Assembly (NCBI GenBank): GCA_963727015.1
Contig: CAVSEV010000016.1
Span: 124,001 to 188,000, forward strand
Length of the DNA: 64,000 nucleotides
Direction: 5' to 3'
Origin: DATFVJ01 sp963727015
GTDB lineage: Bacteria > Actinomycetota > Actinomycetes > Streptosporangiales > Streptosporangiaceae
Shown here: positions 26,847 to 36,422 of the stretch, one piece after another
Numbering within the stretch: the first letter of the stretch is position 1
Layout of the letters: each line of letters opens with the position of its first letter
Made by a program: the position numbers and the translations under genes
The notes under the pieces: generated by a model
Seen by the model: the letters and a program-made list of their open reading frames with translations, nothing else
Told to the model about the DNA's origin: nothing
Database searches by the model: none

Positions 26847-27284
26847 GTGGAGTACGACCGCGAGGAGACACTGAAGGTACTGAACGAGATCGTTGAGCTC
26901 GAACTGGCGGGAGTTGTGCGCTATACCCAGTACTCACTCATGATCTTCGGTCATGCGCGGATTCCCATCATGAACTGGATGCGCCAGCAGGCACTGGAGT
27001 CGCTCGCCCACGCCACCCAAGCAGGCGAAGAAGTGACGGCACTTGGCGGAAATGTTTCATTGGGCATCGGCAAGCTCACGGGCACGCATCCCGCTTCGAT
27101 CGATGGCATGCTCCAGGAGATGCTTGAGCAGGAGCGGCGTGCGGTCGATCTGTACCGCAAACTCCTCGCACTGACCGAAGGGGCCAATGTGTCGCTCGAA
27201 GAGCTCTCACGCCAGATGATCCGCACTGAAGAACTGGACGTTGCCGAGATCGAGAAGATGCTCCGCAAGCCCGGCGGCGCATAG
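26847..27284 (+). CDS. Bacterioferritin/ferritin-like protein
   Basis: 145 residues from a GTG with GGAGGGAGAGG upstream. Helical throughout, with carboxylate-bearing helices ETLKVLNEIVELELAGVVRY TQYS (split), MNWMRQQALESLAHATQAGEE, MLEQERRAVDLYRKLLAL and LDVAEIEKMLRK, the spacing of a ferritin-like four-helix diiron protein. It is somewhat shorter than bacterioferritin (about 158) and the haem Met is not obvious. Iron storage or peroxide handling is the likely job, and its place just after an operon coding for many Fe-S clusters is suggestive. Confidence 0.75.
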   Translation: MEYDREETLKVLNEIVELELAGVVRYTQYSLMIFGHARIPIMNWMRQQALESLAHATQAGEEVTALGGNVSLGIGKLTGTHPASIDGMLQEMLEQERRAVDLYRKLLALTEGANVSLEELSRQMIRTEELDVAEIEKMLRKPGGA

Positions 27285-27524
27285 GCTTACGGCAATCCGC
27301 TCATCGGTCCGAGGGCCGCTGGCGTCCGGCCTGTACAGCTCCTGCGGCCTGCTGTGGTCGTCGTGGCCGGAGCGCGGGCGGAGCGCGGGCGGATTTCCAG
27401 CGCCTCGGCTGGTGAGTCGCCATGCCCACCGGGAATTAGGGTCTGCGCCAGCGACGCCAGGTAATGCGGCTGGCGCGCCAGCGCGCTTTGTGACGCATGC
27501 TGGGCGAGTCCGCGGTCAACCAGG

Positions 27525-28178
27525 TCAGCGGTGGACGGCGGCGAGCAGCGCCGCGTACGACCGGACCAGCGCGGCCCGCTCCAGGGCGAGCAGCGGGCTG
27601 TCCGTGCGGCTGCCCTGGGCGACCCACTCGTCAGAGACCTCCATCGCGCGGGCACGGTGGACCGCCGCCGGGCGGACATCGCATTCCGGTACCTCGAACA
27701 CGAAGGCATACAGGCGCGCCAGCGCGTCAGCCAGTTCGTCGCGGGCGGCGGGCGCCAATTGCTGAGCCGCCCGGTGCACCCGCCACCACTCGACTTCCAG
27801 CCGCGCTGCTTCCGCTGGGTCGCGCGGCTCCCCGTAGGTGGCCCTGATCAGCGCGTAGAACCGCCGCATGCATTGCCGGGCGCGCTCCGGATCATTCACG
27901 GGAACCGGTGCCCATAGCTGGTTGGCCCGCAGCACATACCAAGCCGCGCGCACCGTTCGCGGCCAGTTCATCCCGAACCCGGCACGCACCATGCCAACGG
28001 CCGCGGCCAGGAACCTGAGCCATCGCCGCTGGTAATAGGCCTGCCAGGCGGCACACTCCAGATCCGCGACGCGGGCCGGGTCGAAGGATCGCAGCCGATT
28101 CGGCCGGCCAGCCGTGCCCGCGCGCACCAGCGAGCCAGGCGATGACAACATGCGGACGATCAGCCCATCAATGTCCAC
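27525..28178 (-). CDS. Conserved hypothetical protein (217 aa)
   Basis: Start chosen at the GTG at 28178, with GGGGAGGG six bases upstream; the open frame extends farther but without a site. Landmarks are VADLECAAWQAYYQRRWLRF, VRAAWYVLRANQLWAPVPVN, WWRVHRAAQQLAP, and AVHRARAMEVSDEWVAQG. The pattern of Trp/Tyr/His-rich helices is one I have seen in uncharacterised actinobacterial proteins, but I know of no function. No signal peptide or TM segment is obvious. It faces leftward, toward the ferritin-like gene. Confidence 0.7.
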   Translation of the reverse strand: MDIDGLIVRMLSSPGSLVRAGTAGRPNRLRSFDPARVADLECAAWQAYYQRRWLRFLAAAVGMVRAGFGMNWPRTVRAAWYVLRANQLWAPVPVNDPERARQCMRRFYALIRATYGEPRDPAEAARLEVEWWRVHRAAQQLAPAARDELADALARLYAFVFEVPECDVRPAAVHRARAMEVSDEWVAQGSRTDSPLLALERAALVRSYAALLAAVHR

Positions 28179-28553
28179 GGCCGCCCTCCCCTTGACGGTC
28201 CGGCCTCCACCGGACGCCGACGACCCGCAGCCCTCACCACGACAAGGCCACCTGGGCACCCCCGGCCCGGCGTCAGGGCCGTGCCGGGCCTGAAGCTCCG
28301 CCACACCGGCGACAGTCCAGCAGAGCTGCCGGGGAGGCGATCATCTCGCATCACCGGCCTATCAGGCAACGGCCTCCGGCCCGAGCGCGACGTGCACAAG
28401 CCGCAATGGCACACGCTCGGCGCGCCCTTGATAAGCCCAAGACTAGCGACGCGAATCAGGTTGACTACGGCAGGCTGCCCTGGCAGCCTGCCGTAGCGCA
28501 CGCTCCTACTTAGGACCCAGCACCAGCGTCCTTAGCGGCTGGTGGTCGGATGT
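28179..28553. other. Intergenic region, no supported gene
   Basis: About 375 bases between two leftward genes. Contains the upstream region of the hypothetical gene and the short downstream region of isocitrate lyase. No hairpin-plus-T terminator was recognised. A tRNA-like TTCAAACC at about 28550 is only the reverse of the isocitrate lyase C-terminus. Confidence 0.45.
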
Positions 28554-30911
28554 TCAAACCCTCTCCTCCCGACCAGTCCCCTGCGGGATTTGCGCGGCAG
28601 CGTCGACCGTCTCATACGGATACTTCCCCTGGATCAAGGCGTTCAAGCGGTCCCGGTCCGGGGCGAGCAGGGCCCTGACGCCCTCCGCGCTCACATCCGC
28701 GACGATGACGTCGCCAACCTCGTCGTGGACGTCGCTGAAGAGGCCGTGCGCGCTCATCTTCTGGGCCTGGTAACGATTGTCGTCGGTCGGGCTGACGTAG
28801 TGAACCGACGAGATCTTGTAGCGGTGGACCAGGAACAGGTGGGTCAGCGTCATCAGGCGCTTCTTCCGCAGGGCGAGGTCGAAGGTCTTCTGGTCGCGAA
28901 CCGAGAGAATGTTGCGGCCCCGGCGATCCACGATCACGTCGAAGACGATGTTGGCGACCTTTTCCCCGCTTGTCTTGGACAGGGTGAGGTCCAGCAACTC
29001 CGAGCCCGCCGTGTGCGGCCGCAGCCCGACCCGCAGCGAGCCCTGGACCTGGTGGTGCTTCGCCCACATCGCGAGCCATTCCTCGAGCAGCTTGTTCGGC
29101 ACCTCCGTCTGGACCAGGTGCTGGTGCTGCGTCGAGCCCTTGCCCATCGCTTTGGTGGCCGCCGTGCCGCCCGAAGAAGCCATGAGCGCCGCATCCAGCC
29201 GCGGCCCGCCCACGAGCGTCTGGGGCGTCCGGTAAGGCGATTCCACCAGGCGGAACTTTCGCTGCAGCCGGGCCAGGGAGAGCATGCCGTCCTGCTTGAG
29301 CGCGGTGGCGAACTCCTCCGCCGCCAGGCCGTCGATCTGATGTCCGCCGTAGGTAATGAAGTTGAAGACGAACCCCAGCTTGCCGAGCTCCGCCGGGAAT
29401 CGCCTCATTTCCTCGTCACTCATCCCGGTCGTATCCCAGTTGAACGATGGTGACAGGTTGTACGCGAGCATCTTGGCGGGGAACTCGGCGTGGATCGCCT
29501 CGGCGAAGCGGCGGGCGTCCGTCAGGTTCGCGGTCTTGGTCTCCATCCACAGCAGGTCAGCGAACGAGGCGACGGCCAGCGACCTGGCGATCGCGTATTC
29601 GATTCCGCCCTGTATCTGGTAGTAGCCCTCGGCAGTCTTGGATACCTCGCAATCCCAGATGATGTCGATGCCCATCGATCTGGCCGTGGCCCGGGCGGCG
29701 TGGAACGAGGTTCGGTTTGCGAAGGCCAGCCACTCGTCAGCGCTCATATCGAAGCGCTCACCCTCGTTGGCGCGGAACTCGATCACGTCCGCGACCGCCT
29801 GGGGATAGCTCTTCAGGTTGGCCTCCGACTGCCACGCCTCCAGGTACCGCGTCTCGACCCTCTCCAGCAGCGCCTCGCCCGACGACCCGTTCTGCTGGAA
29901 CGCCTTCGTGCTCTCTTCGAGCACGCGCATCACGCCCATCCGCGCGAGCCAGGCGCTGGCCTCGTCGTACTCCGCGGCGGAGATCTTGAACAGCAGATGA
30001 CCGCGCGCGTCGTCGACGCCCAGCTCGCGGAGCTTCCTCAAGATGGCGAGGTAGCCGACCTTGTAGGTCGGCAGCTCATTGTTGGTGGCGCCCAGGATGA
30101 ACGGATGATCGCGCTCATCCCCGCGCCCTTCCAGGAACGTGGCCGCTTCGGCGTCGGTTCGGGCCACGATGACACCAGGCACCTTCATGACGTCGAGTTG
30201 GAAGCGGGCGGCGCTCAGCCGCTTGATCTGCTCGTCCGCGCCGACGAGCACCTTCCCTCCCTGGTGCCCGCACTTCTTGGCGCCGGGCTTCTGGTCCTCG
30301 ATGTGGTAGCCCGGGACCCCGACCTCGACGAAACGGCGGAGCAGATTCCGTACGTGCGCGTCGCCGCCGTGTCCGGTGTCGGCGTCGGCGATGATGAATG
30401 GCCGATAGTCGATCTCGGGGGAGGCAGCGCGCTGCGCATCGCTCATGCGCGAGCGGGCGAAGCGCTGGTTCCGGTCCGCCGTGAGCAGGGCGCGCACGAT
30501 CGGCGCGGCCTCGTCGGGCACCTGGGAGAGCGGATAACTGGCCAGGTCGGGTCCTGGGTCCTCTGTGATGGATCCCTTGGCCGACGTGGCCCAGCCGCCC
30601 AGGTAGATGCCCTCGATGCCCATCCGCTTCAGGGCCACCGCCTGACCGGGTGAATAGGGACCGAAGGTTGTGATCTGCTTGCGCTCGGCGAAGAGCCGCC
30701 GGAGCCTGTCGTAGAACTGCTCGGCCGCCATTCTCGCCACGGTGTAGTCGGTGGGAATGGTGCCCCGTTGCTCGACCACCTGACGCGCGGAATACAAACG
30801 CCTGATGCCATCGAATCGAGGACTGGCAAACCATCTTGCGGTCTCGCCGATTTCTGACTCAAACGAGCTCCTGGCTGGCTTCTCAGCGACTTCCGAATCG
30901 AATGTCCTCAT
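28554..30911 (-). CDS. aceA: Isocitrate lyase, long (AceA2-type) form
   Basis: 785 residues from the ATG at 30911, which has AGGAGCC upstream; an ATG at 30992 is an alternative with a poorer site. It cleaves isocitrate to glyoxylate and succinate in the glyoxylate bypass. Key parts: VVEQRGTIPTDYTVA, GIYLGGWATSAKGSITEDPG, FIIADADTGHGGDAHVRNLL, catalytic GAKKCGHQGGKVLVG (KKCGH), VIVARTDAEAATFLEGRGDE, LAYNLSPSFNWDTTGMSDEE and FVFNFITYGGHQIDGLAAEE. The C-terminal 170 residues (HLVQTEVPNKLLEEWL, VIVDRRGRNILSVRD) are the extra domain seen in mycobacterial AceA2 (about 766 aa). It is intact. Pairs functionally with citrate synthase and, for acetate or acetone growth, with acetyl-CoA supply. Confidence 0.95.
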   Translation of the reverse strand: MRTFDSEVAEKPARSSFESEIGETARWFASPRFDGIRRLYSARQVVEQRGTIPTDYTVARMAAEQFYDRLRRLFAERKQITTFGPYSPGQAVALKRMGIEGIYLGGWATSAKGSITEDPGPDLASYPLSQVPDEAAPIVRALLTADRNQRFARSRMSDAQRAASPEIDYRPFIIADADTGHGGDAHVRNLLRRFVEVGVPGYHIEDQKPGAKKCGHQGGKVLVGADEQIKRLSAARFQLDVMKVPGVIVARTDAEAATFLEGRGDERDHPFILGATNNELPTYKVGYLAILRKLRELGVDDARGHLLFKISAAEYDEASAWLARMGVMRVLEESTKAFQQNGSSGEALLERVETRYLEAWQSEANLKSYPQAVADVIEFRANEGERFDMSADEWLAFANRTSFHAARATARSMGIDIIWDCEVSKTAEGYYQIQGGIEYAIARSLAVASFADLLWMETKTANLTDARRFAEAIHAEFPAKMLAYNLSPSFNWDTTGMSDEEMRRFPAELGKLGFVFNFITYGGHQIDGLAAEEFATALKQDGMLSLARLQRKFRLVESPYRTPQTLVGGPRLDAALMASSGGTAATKAMGKGSTQHQHLVQTEVPNKLLEEWLAMWAKHHQVQGSLRVGLRPHTAGSELLDLTLSKTSGEKVANIVFDVIVDRRGRNILSVRDQKTFDLALRKKRLMTLTHLFLVHRYKISSVHYVSPTDDNRYQAQKMSAHGLFSDVHDEVGDVIVADVSAEGVRALLAPDRDRLNALIQGKYPYETVDAAAQIPQGTGREERV

Positions 30912-31258
30912 GTCTGGCTCCTGCCGCTCCTGCACTGCGGCGCTTCTCGCGATCTCGAAATCCAGGTTCCGTGTGCCGCGGGTGGCGGCCATGACTCCAT
31001 CGCGGTGCAGCCGTGATCACGAACTCCCCGATCGCACCGGGCGGCGACCCCATCGATCTCCCCAGCCGCGGCACCCTGCGTGGACGCGGAGCATACCGAT
31101 CCGGGCTCGCACGATGCCGTCATGGCCACTGCCTCCAGACGCGCGCGGAAACCAGCTGTCACTGCCATTTGCCCACCCCGACGAGGCAGCCGTCAGAGGC
31201 GAAGGTCCTCCCCCAGCCAGGCCACCGTCACCGAGAACGCCCTCAGCTCCGGGCGGGG
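30912..31258. other. Intergenic region upstream of isocitrate lyase
   Basis: About 350 bases holding the aceA promoter region and the downstream end of the hydrolase. Frames present are shadows. No operator recognised. Confidence 0.4.
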
Positions 31259-32071
31259 TTAGCGGGGCAGGAAGTCGAGGAGCAGTGCGTTGACCTGATC
31301 TGGGGCCTCCAGTTGCATCCAGTGACCGGGGCCATCAAGCTGCTCGTAGCGCCACGGGCCCGCCACGTTGCTCGCAGAGTCCGTCATCTGCACTGCGGTG
31401 AGGGCGAAATCCCCCGTGCTCCACAGTCCCATGGTCGGTGCCTGGACCGGTGGGAGCTGCAACGGTGGCCCCACCCAGGACTCGGGCGAGACGTTGGCCC
31501 GGTACCAGTTGAGGCCCGGCGTGAGCGAGCCGTTTGCTTCCAGCTCGGCGATCACCTGGTCCGCGTCGGGGTGGCGTCCCCAGCTTCGGAAGTTGGCCCA
31601 GTTGTCCTCGGTCAGCCAGCGTTCGGCGATACCTGGGAACTGGAACAGCAGCATGTACCACGACCTTTGGCGCTGCTCCAGTGTGCGCAAGAAGGTGACC
31701 GGGTTGCCGACCGACAAAGCGACCAGGTGGTCGACCTGGTCGGGCGCGAGAGAGGCGAGCACCCAGGCCAAGGCGGCGCCCCAGTCGTGGCCTACGACGT
31801 GGGCCTTGCCGATCTCAAGCTCGGCAAGAACCGCCAGGACATCCCCGGCCAGTAACGGAAGCGAGTAGGCATCGACGGGCTCGGGCTTGTCGGAGCGCCC
31901 ATAACCGCGCAAGTCAGGGACGACGAGCTGGAACCCGGCCCCGGCCAGCGCCGGTACCTGATGCCGCCACAGCCGACCAGAGTCGGGAAAGCCGTGCAGC
32001 AGCAACACCGGACGCCCTTCCCCCACGACCTCGTACTCGATACCGACCCCGCCGACCTCCACCCGCCCCAT
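31259..32071 (-). CDS. Alpha/beta hydrolase, epoxide-hydrolase-like
   Basis: 270 residues with GGAGGAGGACCG before the ATG. HGFPDSGRLWRHQVPAL carries the HG-P oxyanion motif of epoxide hydrolases, DLRGYGRSDKP follows, the nucleophile elbow is VVGHDWGAALAW (Asp in G-H-D-W-G), and the C-terminal His lies in LDGPGHWMQLEAPDQVN. An Asp nucleophile (not Ser) points to epoxide hydrolase or haloalkane dehalogenase chemistry. Cap-domain tyrosines (RSWYMLLFQFP, GLNWYRAN) favour epoxide hydrolase. Physiological substrate unknown. Confidence 0.88.
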   Translation of the reverse strand: MGRVEVGGVGIEYEVVGEGRPVLLLHGFPDSGRLWRHQVPALAGAGFQLVVPDLRGYGRSDKPEPVDAYSLPLLAGDVLAVLAELEIGKAHVVGHDWGAALAWVLASLAPDQVDHLVALSVGNPVTFLRTLEQRQRSWYMLLFQFPGIAERWLTEDNWANFRSWGRHPDADQVIAELEANGSLTPGLNWYRANVSPESWVGPPLQLPPVQAPTMGLWSTGDFALTAVQMTDSASNVAGPWRYEQLDGPGHWMQLEAPDQVNALLLDFLPR

Positions 32072-32319
32072 CGGTCCTCCTCCTCACCAGCCGGTGCCAC
32101 GCATGGCCGGCGCTTGCGGGCTACACGACAAACGACCTGCACGCCGACAGCGCCGACCGCACCCAGGGCCCAGTCACCGGTGGCGAAAGCAGTCAGCTAT
32201 CTACTATCACGCAAGTTCGGGCAAAGAGAGCAAGGCGACGTGACTGAATCTGTGCACAGCTCTGCCGCGGTTCGCCATCGCGCCTCGTTCCTTCAGCAGG
32301 AGCTGGGATTAGCGGGGGC

Positions 32320-32499
32320 TTAGGCAGCCAGGTCGTGAGTGCATGCCTCGAAGAACTTCTCCTCGTCGATCCCGGTCGCGGCCAGGGCATGCGCCATGTT
32401 GCCTGCCAGGTTCCAGAGTTGGTCATCCGTCAGCGGCACCGGCCCAGAGTTGGCGTGCGCCAGGGTGCTGATGATGATGTTGCGTTCGCGTCGGGTCAC
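32320..32499 (-). CDS. Small conserved-looking hypothetical protein (59 aa)
   Basis: Starts at a GTG at 32499 preceded by AGAGGACGGCACC and ends TAA. The sequence runs MTRRERNIIISTLAHAN, PVPLTDDQLWNLAGNMAHAL, ATGIDEEKFFEACTHDLAA, an amphipathic, acidic all-alpha protein with balanced composition unlike a chance frame. No family name is known to me. It is monocistronic, on the same strand as its neighbours. Confidence 0.6.
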   Translation of the reverse strand: MTRRERNIIISTLAHANSGPVPLTDDQLWNLAGNMAHALAATGIDEEKFFEACTHDLAA

Positions 32500-32748
32500 G
32501 GTGCCGTCCTCTGTAGGGGCTACCTGCCTAAGACGCTACGCTCTTGTGACACGCTCGCCTGATCCGAGCGAAAGGTTTGCCTGTCTGCTAGGTCACACTT
32601 ATTTCAGCGCGAACCTTGCATTTCGGGCACGACTCTGCGCGCGAGGAATGGGCCGCAGACCAGGCAACCAGGGCGAGGGCACCCGGCGAAGGGCCACGTC
32701 GCCAGCTCCGGAAGTAACGCGCCTGCGCCAAGGACGCACATCCGGGCG

Positions 32749-33279
32749 TCAGTCGCCGGTCATGCCGTCGATCCGCTCCCGGATGAGGTCGGCGTGGCCG
32801 TTGTGGCGCGCGTACTCCTCGATCATGTGCAGGTAGATCCAGCGGATGTCACGGACGCGCTCCGGATGGTCACCGCGGCTGGGCACCACGTCATCAAGCT
32901 GCTTTCCGGACACGGCGGCGCGTGCGTGCTGTATTTCCTGTTTGAATGCCCCGATGTTGGCGGCCGCGTCCGCGTCGTCAAGCGCCTCGAAGTCCTGGCC
33001 GGTTTGGTCCGGGTCGTAGGGGAAGGGCAGGTCGGTTTTTGCCGCATGCATGCGGAACCACCAGCGCTCCACCTCGGTCATGTGCCGCACCAAGCCAAGC
33101 AGAGATAGCCGGGACGGCGGAACCGGGCGCTCCTTCAGCTGGCCGGCGGTCAGGCCGGCGCACTTGTGCAGCAGCGTGTCGCGATGGAAGTCCAGCCAAG
33201 CCTCAAGTGCCTGGCGCTCACTCAGGATGAGCCCAGGCTCGGCGCGCTCCACCGGCGGAGCGGTCCACGCTTCGGTCAT
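32749..33279 (-). CDS. DinB-family (DUF664) protein
   Basis: 176 residues from the ATG at 33279. Typical blocks: LDFHRDTLLHKCAGLTAGQL, RLSLLGLVRHMTEVERWWF (first metal His), DFEALDDADAAANIGAFKQE, IRWIYLHMIEEYARHNGHAD (paired His), LIRERIDGMTG. This is the DUF664 branch of DinB-like four-helix proteins, often thiol-dependent metal enzymes (mycothiol transferases) in actinobacteria. The three-His metal site (HMTEVE, H..EEYARHNGH) is intact. A link to mycothiol chemistry is family knowledge, not shown here. Confidence 0.88.
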   Translation of the reverse strand: MTEAWTAPPVERAEPGLILSERQALEAWLDFHRDTLLHKCAGLTAGQLKERPVPPSRLSLLGLVRHMTEVERWWFRMHAAKTDLPFPYDPDQTGQDFEALDDADAAANIGAFKQEIQHARAAVSGKQLDDVVPSRGDHPERVRDIRWIYLHMIEEYARHNGHADLIRERIDGMTGD

Positions 33280-33399
33280 GACCGTCACGGTAATAGTGAC
33301 GGCCTATCTCCGTCGATCAAATAACCGTCGCGGCCGCGCCCAGGTCCCGGCCGGGCTGACCAGCGCGGCTGCACACGGGTCTGAGACCGGATCACGTTC

Positions 33400-34780
33400 A
33401 ATGACCGAGGCTGGTCCACGGCGAGCTGACCTGCCCGGTACTCCGCGGTGGCCAGATCGATGAGCAGCTCCGCGCGGTCCGTATCGCTGACGCCTGCGCC
33501 TTCCGCCGCGGGCAAGCGCGGTGGCCAGGTACCGGGCGGCGTCCTCGAAAGCAAGCGCGGCCGTCGCCGCCGTAGCGGCAGCAACTGACCAATCGGCCGC
33601 CCGCCGGAGCGCGATCCGGCCCGGTGCCGCCCTGAGCAGGTGCGCCGCGACCTCAGCACCCCGTTCCGGGGCTTCGCGGGCCAGTGCCTCCAGCTTCACC
33701 GCGGCGCGGGCGTGCAAGGCAACCCGCTGGTCCTCGCTGAGGCTGGCGTAGATGCCGTCACGGATCAGGGCGTGCGTGAACCGCCAGCTGCCCGGGCGGT
33801 CCGGCCGCCGGGTGACGAGCCCGGCGGCTTCAACGGCCGACAGCACGCGGGTCACGTCTTGGCTGGTCTCGCAGATCTCGGCTGCCAGGGTGGCACCGAA
33901 GTCCGTCCCGAGCACGCTGGCGGCCGCCAGCAAGCCGCAGCCGCTGTCATCAACGTCGCGCAGCAGCGACGAGACCAGTCGGCTGATCTCAAGCGCTGCC
34001 GCCCGCGATCTGGGTCACCGCATCGGCGTCAGGTGCGATGCCCGGCCGTGTGGCCAGCACCCGGGCCAGCGTGGCCACATATAGTGGGTTGCCTTCCGAG
34101 CGGGCGTGCACGGCCCGCGCCAGCTCGGGGTCCATGGCAATCCCGGCTGCGTGCAGGATATCGGCCACCGCAGCCTCGTTCAGCGGCGCCAGCCGAAGCA
34201 CTTGCAAGCCGGGCAGCCTGGCCAGGTCTCCCAGCGAGGCCCGCCACGGATCAGCGGCGGTGTCCCGGCAGGTAACCAGCACGAGCAGACGCGACCCGGG
34301 CAGCTCGGCCGCGAGCTCGCGGAGCAGGAACAGCGACGCATGATCGGCCCACTGCATATCCTCCAGCACAACGAGCAGGTCGGCGGCACCCGCCGCCGCG
34401 GTCAGAGCGTCGGCCGCCGCGGCTGCCGCGCGGAACCTGGCCGCGGCCAGATCGTCAGAGCGGGCGCCGTCGGCTGCCCCGCTGCCGGCCAGCCCGGCGC
34501 TTTCGTCAACGCCGCCGACAGCGCTCAGGATTCGCCTCCATGGCCACAACGGCGGCGCGCCCTGCTCCTCCACGGCACGCCCCCACAGAACCCGCTGCCC
34601 GCTGCGGCGCGCGCCGTCAGCCAGCTGCTCTGCTAGCCGGGTCTTGCCGATCCCCGGCGGACCGGTCAGCACGACGAGCCGCCCGTGGCCAGCCAGTGCC
34701 TCAGCCAGCCACTGCCGCAGCGCAGCCAGCTCCTGGTCGCGCCCCGCCAGCCTGCCCGGGCCGGGCGCCGCATCAGCCAC
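33400..34780 (-). pseudogene. LuxR-family/AAA ATPase regulator remnant, lacks HTH
   Basis: Start taken at the GTG at 34780 behind GGGAGGATCG. N-terminal ATPase is intact: LAGRDQELAALRQWLAEAL, Walker A VVLTGPPGIGKTRLAEQL, Walker B-like LLVVLEDMQWADHASLFLL, VTCRDTAAD, EGNPLYVATLARVL. Near 34010 the frame shifts; it continues as AAASVLGTDFGATLAAEI, ETSQDVTRVLSAVEAAGLV, WRFTHALIRDGIYASLSEDQ, then shifts again near 33520 (EGAGVSDTDRAELLIDLATAE) and dissolves by about 33400. The long TPR section and C-terminal LuxR helix-turn-helix (usually about 900 residues in total) are absent. It is a truncated, frameshifted relic of a large MalT-like regulator. Confidence 0.75.
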
Positions 34781-35072
34781 GCGGCGATCCTCCCGCGCTG
34801 GGTGAAGCACCGTCCAGGCGGCCGTGGCCCAAGTCAGGTGGCGACCCGCGTGCTAGCACGCATGCGCGAGGCTCCCACCCTGGCCGACAGTCGGATCAGA
34901 TGCCCGGTAGTCCAGCAAGGGCCGGCCGCGGCGCCGGGCAGTGATGAGCACCGAGCTGCTACCTGGCAAGTACCCCGCGCTGCTGCCCGGGCCGGACCGC
35001 ATCGAAATCCACCACGTAACTGGTATCACCTGCCCACCGCCGCCCGGGCGGCCAGCGGGAAAGGACGCTGAG

Positions 35073-36329
35073 ATGACAACCCACACTGAAGCCGGGGCCG
35101 GCACGTCACCCGAGGGTGCCGGCATGACTACCGCGATCGTGAGCGAGCGGGGCCGGCTGACGGCACTGCGGGCCGCGTGGCTGTTCGATGGCCTCCGTTC
35201 CGCGCTGAGCCCCGATCCGGTGGTGGTGATCGAGGGCACCACGATCCTCGGCGTCGGCTCCGGCGGCAAGACCCCCGAGGGCGCGGCCGTGATCGATCTC
35301 GCCGGTGCGACCCTGCTGCCCGGGCTGGTCGACACCCATGTCCATCTGGCCTTCGACGCCAGCGCTGACCCCGTCGGCAACCTGGCCCGGCGCCACGACA
35401 GCGAGGTCGCAGAGGCGATGGCACGCGCCGGGCGGGCCGCGCTGCGCGGCGGCGTCACCACCGTCCGCGACCTCGGTGACCGCGGCTACCTGTCACTCGG
35501 GCTGCGCGGCAGGACCGACCTGCCAACCATCGTCGCCGCCGGGCCACCGGTCACCACTCCTGGCGGGCACTGCCATTACCTTGGCGGCGCCGCAGCGCCA
35601 ACCATCGACGGCGTCCGGGCCGCAGCGCGCGAGCATGCCGCACGGGGCGTGGACGTCATCAAGATCATGGCCAGCGGCGGGACCGTGACACCGGGCTCCC
35701 GCCAGGACCTCGCCCAGTTCCCGCCCGAGGTGCTGCGCGCGGCCGTCCATGAAGCACACCGGCTCGGGCTGGAGGTGACCGCGCACGCCCACGCCGTCAC
35801 CGCGATCGCGGACGCGGTAGCCGCCGGCGTGGACCGGCTGGAACACGTGACGTTCTGGACCGAAGACAGCGTGGACGCGCCCGGTCACCTGATCCAGCTG
35901 ATCGCCGACCAGCGGATCATCGTCGGGGCCACGGTCGGCATGGTGCCAGCACCCGGCCTGGCGCCGCCACCCCCATTGGCCACCCGCATTCCCGGCATCC
36001 TCGCCAACACACGGCAGCTGTATCAGGCCGGGGCAGCGATGGTCGCTGGCACCGATGCGGGCATCGCGCCCGTCAAGCCGCACGACGTGATCCGGCACGC
36101 ACCGGCCATGCTCCGCCAGCTGGGATTCGGCCAGGCCGAAGCTTTGCGCACGATCACCTCCGTCGCAGCCGGGGTGTGCGGAATGGGGCACCGCAAGGGC
36201 CGCATCGCACCCGGGTTCGACGCCGATATCATCGCCGTCGACGGCGACCCGATCGCCAACCCGGACGCGCTGCACCGCATCCGGGCGATCTATGCGCACG
36301 GCGCCGCTGTGCCGGGCGCGGGGACCTGA
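35073..36329 (+). CDS. Amidohydrolase (imidazolonepropionase/prolidase-like metal-dependent hydrolase)
   Basis: 418 residues from the ATG at 35073. Metal-binding TIM-barrel signatures: LLPGLVDTHVHLAFDAS (H-X-H), GVTTVRDLGDRG, GVDVIKIMASGGTVTPG (carboxylated-Lys position), LGLEVTAHAHAV (His), VDRLEHVTFW (His), MVAGTDAGIAPVKPHD (Asp), and the C-terminal RKGRIAPGFDADIIAVDGDP that closes the beta-sandwich. This set fits the Xaa-Pro/arginine-type or other cyclic-amide hydrolases of the amidohydrolase superfamily. Substrate is not evident. It starts about 290 bases from the decayed regulator, divergently. Confidence 0.9.
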   Translation: MTTHTEAGAGTSPEGAGMTTAIVSERGRLTALRAAWLFDGLRSALSPDPVVVIEGTTILGVGSGGKTPEGAAVIDLAGATLLPGLVDTHVHLAFDASADPVGNLARRHDSEVAEAMARAGRAALRGGVTTVRDLGDRGYLSLGLRGRTDLPTIVAAGPPVTTPGGHCHYLGGAAAPTIDGVRAAAREHAARGVDVIKIMASGGTVTPGSRQDLAQFPPEVLRAAVHEAHRLGLEVTAHAHAVTAIADAVAAGVDRLEHVTFWTEDSVDAPGHLIQLIADQRIIVGATVGMVPAPGLAPPPPLATRIPGILANTRQLYQAGAAMVAGTDAGIAPVKPHDVIRHAPAMLRQLGFGQAEALRTITSVAAGVCGMGHRKGRIAPGFDADIIAVDGDPIANPDALHRIRAIYAHGAAVPGAGT

Positions 36330-36422
36330 CCGCCGGCCTCGGCCGGAGCAGCCCGGTAAGCGGTCACCCGGCCGGCAACAAGGTCCGTCTGGCAGCGCCT
36401 CTGATGATCATGGATGGCGGTG

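Noticed and set aside
28545..28575. TTCAAACC stretch that resembles a tRNA T-loop
   Set aside because: It is the reverse complement of the last codons of isocitrate lyase and no tRNA stem pairing is possible around it.
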